From positions 133,290 through 197,289 of the forward strand of contig NZ_FOFR01000004.1 of the NCBI RefSeq assembly GCF_900110955.1: a stretch of 64,000 bases of DNA. Direction: 5' to 3'. Numbering within the stretch: position 1 is the stretch's first letter; each line of letters opens with the position of its first letter. The notes beneath the pieces are model-generated. The model ran no database searches. It saw only the letters and a list, made by a program, of their open reading frames with translations, and was not told the origin of the DNA. The position numbers and the translations under genes are program-made. Below are positions 47,281 through 54,405 of the stretch, in pieces. This stretch comes from Lentzea xinjiangensis. GTDB lineage: Bacteria > Actinomycetota > Actinomycetes > Mycobacteriales > Pseudonocardiaceae.

Positions 47281-48699
47281 TCAGTCCTGCGGGATGTCCG
47301 GGCGCTTGACGTGACCGGGGACGGTGACGCGGGCCTGCGCCGGCAGCACCCCGTCGACGAGGTAGTCGTCGACCAGGGCGTCGAGAACCTCGTTGCCCGC
47401 CAACGCGTACACCTCGTGGTCACCGGAGTCCTCGACGACGACCAGCGGGTGGTCCAGCAGCTCGGCCAGCACCACGCCGCCCTCGTAGCGGTCCATCGGG
47501 TCGCCGTCGGCCTGCACCACGAGCCCCTTGGGGTACCCCGGCTGCGCGAGCTTCGTCGGCGGCTCCAGGCTCTCGAACGTGCGGAACGCGCCGACCCACG
47601 GCTGAGCCCGCAGCACGCCGTACCCGTACGGGTGCTTGGCGCGGTGCTCGCGGACGTCGCGGTAGTAGACCTCGAGGTCCTGCGGCCAGTACGTCTCCAG
47701 CGTGATGGCCTCCAGCACACCGATCCGCAGGTCGCCCTCCTGGTCCTGCGGCCGCCACGTGCCCTGCCCGACGATCAGCGTGCGCGCCTTGTCGAGGTTG
47801 CCGTCCTGCAACGCGGTCTTCAGATCCCCGATGAGGTAGCCGAGCGAGTCCCACTGCGCGCGGTCCGTGGCCCTGGTGCCGACCGCGCCGTCCAGCAGCG
47901 TGCGCAGGTGCACCTGACCCGCCTCTTCGAGCTGCTCGACGACCCCCTCGATCTCGGCGATGACGGCGTCGCAGTCCCGGCCGAGGTGGAAGTGCCCGTC
48001 GCGGTCCGCGGTCCAGTTCGCCCAGTGCACGACGTTGCGGTAGACCGCCTCCGCCTGCGTGACGAACTGCTCCCGCCAAGTCCACTGTGGATTGATGCAC
48101 GAGTCGAGCACTGTGCGGTCGAGGTGCTCGGGGAACATCGTCCCGTACACCGCGCCGACGTAGGTGCCGTAGGCGTACCCGACGAAGGAGATCTTCTCCT
48201 CGCCCAGGACGGTGCGGATCACGTCCATGTCACGTGCGGTGTTGCGGGTGGTGATGTGCTGCCGCAGCTCACCGCCGGCCTTCTGGCACCCGAGCTCGCG
48301 CAGCCGCATGTCCTCGGCCAGCTGCTCGAACAGCTCGTCCGGCGGCCTGGAGTCGAACGGCGCCTTGGGAACCGTGACCTCGCTGTAGAGCTTGGTCGAC
48401 TCGCCGTACCCGCGAGGGTCGAACCCGATGAGGTCGTAGGCCGTCCGCAACCGCCCACCGAGGCGCTTGATCAGGTTCAGCCCGTCCCCGCCGTCCCCAC
48501 CGGGACCGCCGTTGACAGCCAGCAGGACACCGCGCCGCTTGCCGGGATCGGTGGCCCTGAGGCGGGCGAGGGCGATGGTGAGCTTGGGACCGTCCGGCTC
48601 GGAGTAGTCGCGTGGCACGACGACCGTCGCGCGTTCAAGGCCGTCCTCGAACGGCGGTGACCAGTTCACCTGCTGGTCGTAGAACTCCTTGAGGGGCAC
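47281..48699 (-). CDS. Alpha/beta hydrolase of peptidase S33 family with Ser-to-Ala nucleophile
   Basis: 472 aa from GTG 48699, seven bases after GGAGG. It follows the tripeptidyl aminopeptidase-like family: LLAVNGGPGGDGGDGLN, YDLIGFDPRGYGES, then the nucleophile elbow as VGYAYGTYVGAVYG where family members have GxSYGT. The codon is GCC, a single base from TCC. Asp (QADGDPMDRYEGG) and His (EDSGDHEVYA) of the triad are kept. No signal peptide, unlike most relatives. So it likely cannot act as a standard serine peptidase; it may bind or cyclise a cluster intermediate. Confidence 0.8.
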   Translation of the reverse strand: MPLKEFYDQQVNWSPPFEDGLERATVVVPRDYSEPDGPKLTIALARLRATDPGKRRGVLLAVNGGPGGDGGDGLNLIKRLGGRLRTAYDLIGFDPRGYGESTKLYSEVTVPKAPFDSRPPDELFEQLAEDMRLRELGCQKAGGELRQHITTRNTARDMDVIRTVLGEEKISFVGYAYGTYVGAVYGTMFPEHLDRTVLDSCINPQWTWREQFVTQAEAVYRNVVHWANWTADRDGHFHLGRDCDAVIAEIEGVVEQLEEAGQVHLRTLLDGAVGTRATDRAQWDSLGYLIGDLKTALQDGNLDKARTLIVGQGTWRPQDQEGDLRIGVLEAITLETYWPQDLEVYYRDVREHRAKHPYGYGVLRAQPWVGAFRTFESLEPPTKLAQPGYPKGLVVQADGDPMDRYEGGVVLAELLDHPLVVVEDSGDHEVYALAGNEVLDALVDDYLVDGVLPAQARVTVPGHVKRPDIPQD

Positions 48700-48925
48700 G
48701 ATGGAACCTCCGCGTGTGGGTGTGCGCCGACACCGCAATGTCGCAAGGGCGGCTCGAATGCCAGCGGAGCTGGCGCTGTTGGGCGCGGTGGTGCGTGCCG
48801 TGGTTGCGTGGGTGTCCGTGGGCCGCAGTTTTTGCTTGGCAGCAGCGGGTCGCCATGTGAGTCGGGGCAGGGGTGCGTGCCGATCCTGGGCGCGTGCGTT
48901 TGCGGTGCTGTCTGTGTTGGCGTTG

Positions 48926-48979
48926 CGGCTTGCGTTCGGGGTGCGGCTTGCGTTCGGGGTGCGGCTTGCGTTCGCGGTG
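48926..48979. repeat. Tandem repeat, 18 bp x 3
   Basis: The unit CGGCTTGCGTTCGGGGTG occurs at 48926, 48944 and, with one change, 48962. Confidence 0.9.
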
Positions 48980-48988
48980 CCACCCACA

Positions 48989-49114
48989 TCCGCCGTGCCG
49001 CCTACGCCCGCCGTGCCGCCGACGCCCGCCGTGCCGCCGACGCCCGCCGTGCCGCCGACGCCCGCCGTGCCGCCGACGCCCGCCGTGCTGCCCACGCCCG
49101 CCGTGCCGCTCGCG
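48989..49114. repeat. Tandem repeat, 18 bp x 7
   Basis: The unit CCCGCCGTGCCGCCGACG is perfect at 49007, 49025, 49043 and 49061, with diverged copies at 48989, 49079 and 49097. The same 18-bp period as the neighbouring array suggests a shared origin by slippage or a coding-type period of six codons. Confidence 0.9.
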
Positions 49115-49659
49115 CCGGCCAGGGCGCGCCGTGCCACGCCACGCCAGCCACGCCGCGCTCGCCCGCATGGCCGCGCCGGCTGTCCCGAAGTCCCCAGACC
49201 GTGCCAGCTCATGCCAGCCCATGCCCGCCCCGCCCAAGACCCGCGAGCTGCCCCTCGACCAGCCCCACGAGCAGTCCTGGCCAACCCTGCGGCGCGCCCG
49301 GCCCTCAAAGGCCACTCCGTGTCCGATCACGCCCGATCACGCCCGACCGTGCCTGCCCCCGACCGCGCCTTCCATTTCTCGGCGGCGAAGATGACCATGT
49401 TTTCCGTTCATCCACTAGACGGCGCCAGGCGTGAATCAGGACAAGGATCACCCGTCCGAGTGACCTGAGCCAGCCGCGCGCCCCTCCCACGGCTGCCACG
49501 ACGCCCACAGCACCGCAGCGCCCGCAACACCACAGCCCCCGCAACGCCGGCAAGAACCGCAGCACCCCCGAACGCTCAAGGTGGTCTCCACCACGTGCAA
49601 AGCGCCGCCGGTCAAGGTGAACCACGTCCGGCGAGCCGCAGATCCGTGGGAGAACTGCC

Positions 49660-49983
49660 ATGCCAAAGATCACTTACGTAACGCACGACGGTGTCGAGAC
49701 CGTTGTCGACGTTGCCCAGGACGACACCGTGATGCGCGGCGCGGTTCTCAACGGCATCAAGGGAATCGTCGCGCAGTGCGGCGGAGGCGCCTCCTGCGGC
49801 ACGTGCCACGTCTACGTGGACCCGGAGAACACCAAGCCGTTGTCGCAGATGCACCAGGTCGAGGACGAGCTGCTGTACTTCACGGCCTGCGAGCGCAAGG
49901 AGAACAGCCGGCTGAGCTGCCAGCTGCCCGTGACCGAGGAGCAGGACGGTCTCGTCGTGCACATGCCTGAGAAGCAACTCTGA
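49660..49983 (+). CDS. [2Fe-2S] ferredoxin, adrenodoxin type
   Basis: 107 aa. The cluster ligands are seen in CGGGASCGTC (about residues 40-49) and the later Cys in RLSCQL. This vertebrate/putidaredoxin-like ferredoxin donates electrons to P450s. The ferredoxin reductase is in the same operon, two genes downstream. GGGAG precedes the ATG. Confidence 0.93.
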   Translation: MPKITYVTHDGVETVVDVAQDDTVMRGAVLNGIKGIVAQCGGGASCGTCHVYVDPENTKPLSQMHQVEDELLYFTACERKENSRLSCQLPVTEEQDGLVVHMPEKQL

Positions 49984-49996
49984 GGAGAGAAGAAGC

Positions 49997-50776
49997 ATGA
50001 GCCAGCGACGGGTCGCCCTGGTCACGGGCGCCACCAGTGGAATCGGTCTCGAGGTCGCGCGCAGTCTCGGCAGGGAGGGCCACGCGGTCTTCGTCGTGGC
50101 GCGCACCGCCGAGAACGTGCAGACCACGGTGAAGCAGCTTCGGGAAGAAGGCCACGAGGCGGACGGCGCGGCCGCCGACGTCACGTCCACCGAGGACGTC
50201 CGCGCCGCGGTGCAGAAGGCCGTCGACGTGTTCGGGCCCGTCGAGATCCTCGTCAACAACGCGGGCCGCGGTGGCGGTGGCATCACCGCCGAGCTGGACG
50301 AGAACCTCTGGCTCGACGTCATCGACACCAACCTCAACGGTGTCTTCCGCTTCACCAAAGAGGTGCTGTCCACCGGCAGGATGGTCGAGCGGACCTGGGG
50401 CCGGATCATCAACATCGCCTCGACCGGCGGCAAGCAGGGGGTCGTGTTCGCCGCGCCCTACTCGGCTTCCAAGCACGGCGTCGTCGGCTTCACCAAGGCC
50501 GTCGGCATCGAGCTCGCCAAGTCCGGCATCACCGTCAACGCGGTGTGCCCCGGCTACGTCGAGACCCCCATGGCCGGCCGCGTCCGGCAGGGGTACGCGA
50601 ACCACTGGGGTGTCACCGAGGACGAGGTCCTCGAGAAGTTCAACGCCAAGATCCCGCTGGGTCGGTACAGCACGCCGGAAGAGGTCGCCGGTCTCGTGAC
50701 TTACCTGACCACGGACACCGCGTCCTCGATCACCGCGCAGGCGCTCAACGTCTGCGGCGGACTGGGCAACTACTGA
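49997..50776 (+). CDS. Type II polyketide ketoreductase, ActIII-like
   Basis: 259 aa. SDR that reduces the C-9 ketone of the nascent polyketide. TGATSGIGLEVARSLG, NNAGRGGGGITAEL (ActIII has RPGGG, so the first Pro is Gly here), Ser in IASTGGKQG, catalytic YSASKHG, and the C-terminal LNVCGGLGNY typical of ActIII. The operon context with ferredoxin and reductase is unusual for this gene. Confidence 0.93.
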   Translation: MSQRRVALVTGATSGIGLEVARSLGREGHAVFVVARTAENVQTTVKQLREEGHEADGAAADVTSTEDVRAAVQKAVDVFGPVEILVNNAGRGGGGITAELDENLWLDVIDTNLNGVFRFTKEVLSTGRMVERTWGRIINIASTGGKQGVVFAAPYSASKHGVVGFTKAVGIELAKSGITVNAVCPGYVETPMAGRVRQGYANHWGVTEDEVLEKFNAKIPLGRYSTPEEVAGLVTYLTTDTASSITAQALNVCGGLGNY

Positions 50777-50777
50777 C

Positions 50778-51995
50778 ATGCGCGGCGAGTCGGTAGTCGT
50801 CGTCGGGGCCGGGCAAGCGGGTTGCCAGGTCGCGGTGTCCCTGCGCGAGCAGGGACACCGCGGCCCCATCACCATCGTCGGTGACGAGCAGGCGGCGCCG
50901 TACCAGCGGCCGCCGCTCACGAAGGCCTACCTGGCGGGGGAGACCGACCTCGCCGGACTGGTCCTGAGGCAGGACTCCTACTACGAGGACCACGGCATCA
51001 AGCTCATCCGGAACGAGCGGGTGATCGGTGTCGACCGCCGGGCGCGTGTCGCGGTGCTGGGCTGCGCCCGCACCATCGGCTACGACCACCTGGTGTTCGC
51101 GACGGGCGCGCGGCCGCGGCCGTTGCCCATCCCCGGCGCCGAGCACGTGCTGAACCTGCGCACGGTCGCCGACGCGGACGCCATCCGGCGCAGGCTCGAC
51201 GGCCGGATCGGGCTCGACGTCGTCGTCATCGGCGGCGGGTTCATCGGGCTCGAGTTCGCCGCCGTGGTGCGCAAGCTGCGCCACGAGGTGACCGTCGTCG
51301 AGGCGCAGCCGCAGGTGATGCAGCGGGCGGTGTCCGCGGAGACGGCGCAGCACCTGGTCAACCGGCACCGCAGCGAGGGCGTCCAGATCCTCACCGGAAC
51401 GGGTGTCGCCGCGGTCAGGGAAGGCCTCGTCGAGCTGGCCGACGGCACGGTGCTCGTCGCCGACCTCGTCGTCGCGGGCATCGGCGTCATCCCGAACACC
51501 GAGGTCGCCCAGCGCGCGGGGCTCGCCGTCGACGACGGCATCCTCGTCGACGCCCACCTCGGCACGGTCGACCCGCGCATCCGCGCGGTCGGTGACTGCG
51601 CGCGGTTCGCCAGCACGCACGCCGGCGGCCTGATCCGGCTGGAGTCGGTGCAGAACGCCACCGACCAGGCCACGACCGTCGCGGCGGCCATCCTGGGCAG
51701 CGCGGAGCCCTACACCGCGCTGCCGTGGTTCTGGAGCGACCAGTACGACGTGAAGCTGCAGACCGCGGGCCTCACCAACGGTCACGACCGCACGGTCACC
51801 GTCGGCGATCCGGCCGAGGGCCGGTTCTCGGTGTTCTGCTTCAAGAACGACAAGCTGGTCGGGATCGAGGCGTACAACCGCCCGATCGACTTCCTGATGG
51901 GTCGCCGGATCCTGGAGAGCGGCACCGCGCTCACCCCGGAGGTCGTCGCCCGGCCGGGCTTCGACCTGCGGGCGAGCCAGCAGAAGGCAGCGTGA
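50778..51995 (+). CDS. Ferredoxin reductase, rhodocoxin/putidaredoxin reductase type
   Basis: 405 aa. FAD motif VVVVGAGQAGCQVAVSLREQG, NAD(P)H motif VVVIGGGFIGLEFAAVVRKL, and the FAD-binding IRAVGDCARF. It starts 2 bp after the ketoreductase stop. Together with the ferredoxin it gives a complete electron chain for the three cluster P450s. Confidence 0.93.
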   Translation: MRGESVVVVGAGQAGCQVAVSLREQGHRGPITIVGDEQAAPYQRPPLTKAYLAGETDLAGLVLRQDSYYEDHGIKLIRNERVIGVDRRARVAVLGCARTIGYDHLVFATGARPRPLPIPGAEHVLNLRTVADADAIRRRLDGRIGLDVVVIGGGFIGLEFAAVVRKLRHEVTVVEAQPQVMQRAVSAETAQHLVNRHRSEGVQILTGTGVAAVREGLVELADGTVLVADLVVAGIGVIPNTEVAQRAGLAVDDGILVDAHLGTVDPRIRAVGDCARFASTHAGGLIRLESVQNATDQATTVAAAILGSAEPYTALPWFWSDQYDVKLQTAGLTNGHDRTVTVGDPAEGRFSVFCFKNDKLVGIEAYNRPIDFLMGRRILESGTALTPEVVARPGFDLRASQQKAA

Positions 51996-52016
51996 GCGAT
52001 GCCGTCCGCACAGCCG

Positions 52017-52622
52017 TCAGAGCCAGCCGGCCTCGTCGGCGATGCGGATGGCGTCCACGCGGTTGCGGCCGTTGAGCTTGGTCATGATCGTCGTCATGTA
52101 GTTGCGGACGGTGCCGACCGAGAGCGACAGCGCGACAGCGATGTCAGGCGCGTCCGCGCCGTTGGCCGCCATGCGCAGCACCTCCAGCTCGCGGTCGGTC
52201 AGCGGGCACTCGCCGCGGTCCCACGCGGCCAGGGCGAGCTGGCTGTCCACCACGCGCTCACCCGCGTTGACCCGGCGGATCGCGTCGGCGAGCTCCGAGG
52301 GCGGCGCGTCCTTCAGCAGGAAGCCGTCCACGCGGGCCGCCAACGCCCTGCGCAGCGTGCCCGGCCGGCCGAGCGACGTCAGCATCAACGTCCTGACCTG
52401 CGGCATCGTCTCGCGGATCTTCGACGCTGCGCTCAGCCCGTCGAGGATCGGCAGGTCGATGTCGATCACGCAGACGTCCGGGCTGTGCTGACGCGCGGTC
52501 GGCACGATCTTGTCCCCCGAGCTGACCTCGGCCACGACCTCGATGTCCGGTTCGAGGTTGAGCAGCGCGATGAGAGCACCGCGCACCATGTGCATGTCCT
52601 CCGCGAGCAGAACCCTGATCAT
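52017..52622 (-). CDS. NarL/DesR-type response regulator (second)
   Basis: 201 aa. Receiver Asp in VCVIDIDLPILDG and Lys in FLLKDAPP; the LuxR-type domain is CPLTDRELEVLRMAANG and SVGTVRNYMTTIMTKL. It is the same length as the product of 21783-22388 and similar throughout, so the two came from a duplication. Its likely partner is the double kinase at 54406-56661. Confidence 0.9.
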   Translation of the reverse strand: MIRVLLAEDMHMVRGALIALLNLEPDIEVVAEVSSGDKIVPTARQHSPDVCVIDIDLPILDGLSAASKIRETMPQVRTLMLTSLGRPGTLRRALAARVDGFLLKDAPPSELADAIRRVNAGERVVDSQLALAAWDRGECPLTDRELEVLRMAANGADAPDIAVALSLSVGTVRNYMTTIMTKLNGRNRVDAIRIADEAGWL

Positions 52623-52730
52623 CGCGCCCCTCCGCGCGACACCATATCTCCGAACGTTCATGTCGCGCTCCACGCCACATCGAGGCCACCCGACCAGGGT
52701 GGGAAGAGCTGCCTCGCGAAGGGATGCGCC

Positions 52731-53318
52731 ATGGAACGCAGCGTCAACGTGACAGTCGTGTACTACTCCTCGACGGGGACGATCCACCGCCTGGCCACGG
52801 AGATCTCCGAGACGGCCGAGAAACACGGCGCCGAGGTGCGGCTGGTGCGGGCTGCGGAGCTGGCGCCGCAACGCGCGGTGGACTCGCGGCCGGCCTGGGC
52901 CGCGCACCTCAGGGACACCGAGGACGTCCCGGTCGCCTCCGTCGACGACGTGCTGTGGGCCGACGCCGTCGTCTTCGGCACGCCGACCCGCTTCGGCAAC
53001 GTCTCCGCGCAGCTCAAGCAGTTCATCGACACGCTGGGGCCCGCGTGGTTCAGCGGGCTGCTGGCGGACAAGGTGTACAGCGCTTTCACGTCGGGCGGCA
53101 GCATGCACGGCGGCATGGAGACCACGCTTGTGTCGATCTACAACATGGTGTGCCACTTCGGCGGGATCATCGTGCCCCCCGGTGGCGACCTGAACCCCTA
53201 CGGCACCTCGCACGTCCTGGGCGTGGACAACGTGCCGGTCAGCGAGATGGCGTTGCAAGCGGCCCAAATGCAGGCGGATCGCGTCGTGCGCGTCGCACGC
53301 GCGCTGAAGGAGGTCTGA
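52731..53318 (+). CDS. WrbA-like NAD(P)H:quinone oxidoreductase
   Basis: 195 aa. Flavodoxin-like: FMN-phosphate loop YYSSTGTIHRLATEI, then GTPTRFGNVSAQLKQFIDTLG and a conserved FTSGGSMHGG. It reduces quinones by two electrons. It may act on the quinone product, or protect the host from it. Followed 5 bp later by the KAS III-like gene. Confidence 0.9.
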   Translation: MERSVNVTVVYYSSTGTIHRLATEISETAEKHGAEVRLVRAAELAPQRAVDSRPAWAAHLRDTEDVPVASVDDVLWADAVVFGTPTRFGNVSAQLKQFIDTLGPAWFSGLLADKVYSAFTSGGSMHGGMETTLVSIYNMVCHFGGIIVPPGGDLNPYGTSHVLGVDNVPVSEMALQAAQMQADRVVRVARALKEV

Positions 53319-53323
53319 CCGCG

Positions 53324-54331
53324 GTGCGAGTGAAGGATGTTTTCGTCAGCGGCAACGGGGTGCGCCTGCCGTCGACGCTGACGGTCGCGGACGCGATCGC
53401 CGCGGGGGAGTGCGAGCCCAAGCTCGTCGCGCGCACGGACGTCGAGTCCGTCTCGGTGTCCCCGCACGAGTCGGCGGCGGAGATGGCGGTCGAGGCGGCA
53501 CGGGTCGCGCTGGCACGCGCGGGATCCGCGCCCGACGACGTCGACCTGATCCTGCACGCCACCACCTACCACCAGGGCCAGGACCTGTGGCCCGTCGGCT
53601 CCTACATCCAGCGGGAGACGGTGCGGAACTCCTGCCTGGCGCTGGAGATCCGGCAGATGTCCAACGGCGGCCTCGCCGCGATGGACCTCGCCGTGTCCTA
53701 CCTGTCCGCGCGGCCGGGCAGGGACGCGCTCCTGACCTCCTCCGACCGCTTCTGCCTGCCCGGCATCGACCGGTGGCGCACCGACCCCGGAACGCCCTAC
53801 GGCGACGGCGCGTCGGCCATCGTGCTGTCCACCCGCGGCGGGTACGCACAGCTGCTCTCGCTCGCCATCAACGCCGACTCGGACCTCGAACCGCTGCACC
53901 GCGGCGACGTGCCGTTCGGCCTCGCGCCGTTCTCGCACCGCATCCCGGTGGACTTCGAGGAGGCCAAGCAGACGTTCAGCCGCGAGTTCGGCCTGTCCTA
54001 CGGCATCAACAAGGCCAACGCGGGCCAGGCGCTCGCCGTCGAGCAGGCGCTGTCCGACGCCGACATGAAGATCGGTGACGCCGACTGGGTGATCCTGCCG
54101 CACTTCGGCCGCCGCCGCCTGGACGTGAACTACCTGCGCCCGTACGACATCGCGACGGAGCGCACCACCTGGGAGTGGAGCCGCACGGTCGGCCACCTCG
54201 GCGCGGGCGACCAGTTCGCGAGCCTCGACCACCTCGTCCAGACCGGCAAGGCGACCTCCGGCCAGCGGATCGTGATGTTCGGCGTGGGCGCCGGCTACAG
54301 CTGGGGATGCGCGGTCATCGAGATGCTGTGA
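53324..54331 (+). CDS. KAS III-like acyltransferase with Ser nucleophile (DpsC/CerJ-like)
   Basis: 335 aa from GTG 53324. Paralogue of the product of 34296-35339 (shared HQGQDLWPVGSYIQRET / HQGLDLWTPASYVQQET). The nucleophile Cys is replaced by Ser in IRQMSNGGLAAMDLAVSYL; the codon is TCC. The His (VILPHFGRRRLD) and Asp (HLGAGDQFASL) are kept. DpsC in daunorubicin also has Ser and is acylated on it, so this enzyme may still choose a starter unit. It is coupled to the WrbA-like gene. Confidence 0.85.
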   Translation: MRVKDVFVSGNGVRLPSTLTVADAIAAGECEPKLVARTDVESVSVSPHESAAEMAVEAARVALARAGSAPDDVDLILHATTYHQGQDLWPVGSYIQRETVRNSCLALEIRQMSNGGLAAMDLAVSYLSARPGRDALLTSSDRFCLPGIDRWRTDPGTPYGDGASAIVLSTRGGYAQLLSLAINADSDLEPLHRGDVPFGLAPFSHRIPVDFEEAKQTFSREFGLSYGINKANAGQALAVEQALSDADMKIGDADWVILPHFGRRRLDVNYLRPYDIATERTTWEWSRTVGHLGAGDQFASLDHLVQTGKATSGQRIVMFGVGAGYSWGCAVIEML

Positions 54332-54356
54332 CGCCGCAGCGGTGAGGTACCACGTG

Positions 54357-54397
54357 CGAAGCGGTCGTCATCGGAACTTCCGATGACGACCGCTTCG
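54357..54397. terminator. Bidirectional hairpin terminator
   Basis: Arms CGAAGCGGTCGTCATCGG (54357-54374) and CCGATGACGACCGCTTCG (54380-54397) pair around AACTT, between convergent genes. Confidence 0.8.
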
Positions 54398-54405
54398 TGC
54401 TGTGC

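Larger units (their letters stand above)
48700..49659. other. Gene-poor, repeat-containing region
   Basis: About 960 bases between the S33-like gene and the ferredoxin gene. Several frames are open because of base composition, but none has a good start, ribosome site or recognisable domain; the plus-strand frame encodes AVPPTP repeats and the minus-strand frame GVGGTA repeats. It holds two tandem arrays (48926-48979 and 48989-49114). Confidence 0.6.

Noticed and set aside
48926..49114. CRISPR-like array
   Set aside because: Units are directly adjacent with no spacers and no cas genes are present.
48689..49468. A plus-strand frame with AVPPTP repeats as a repeat-protein gene
   Set aside because: It starts inside the S33-like gene, has no ribosome site and the minus strand is equally open; I list only the repeats.
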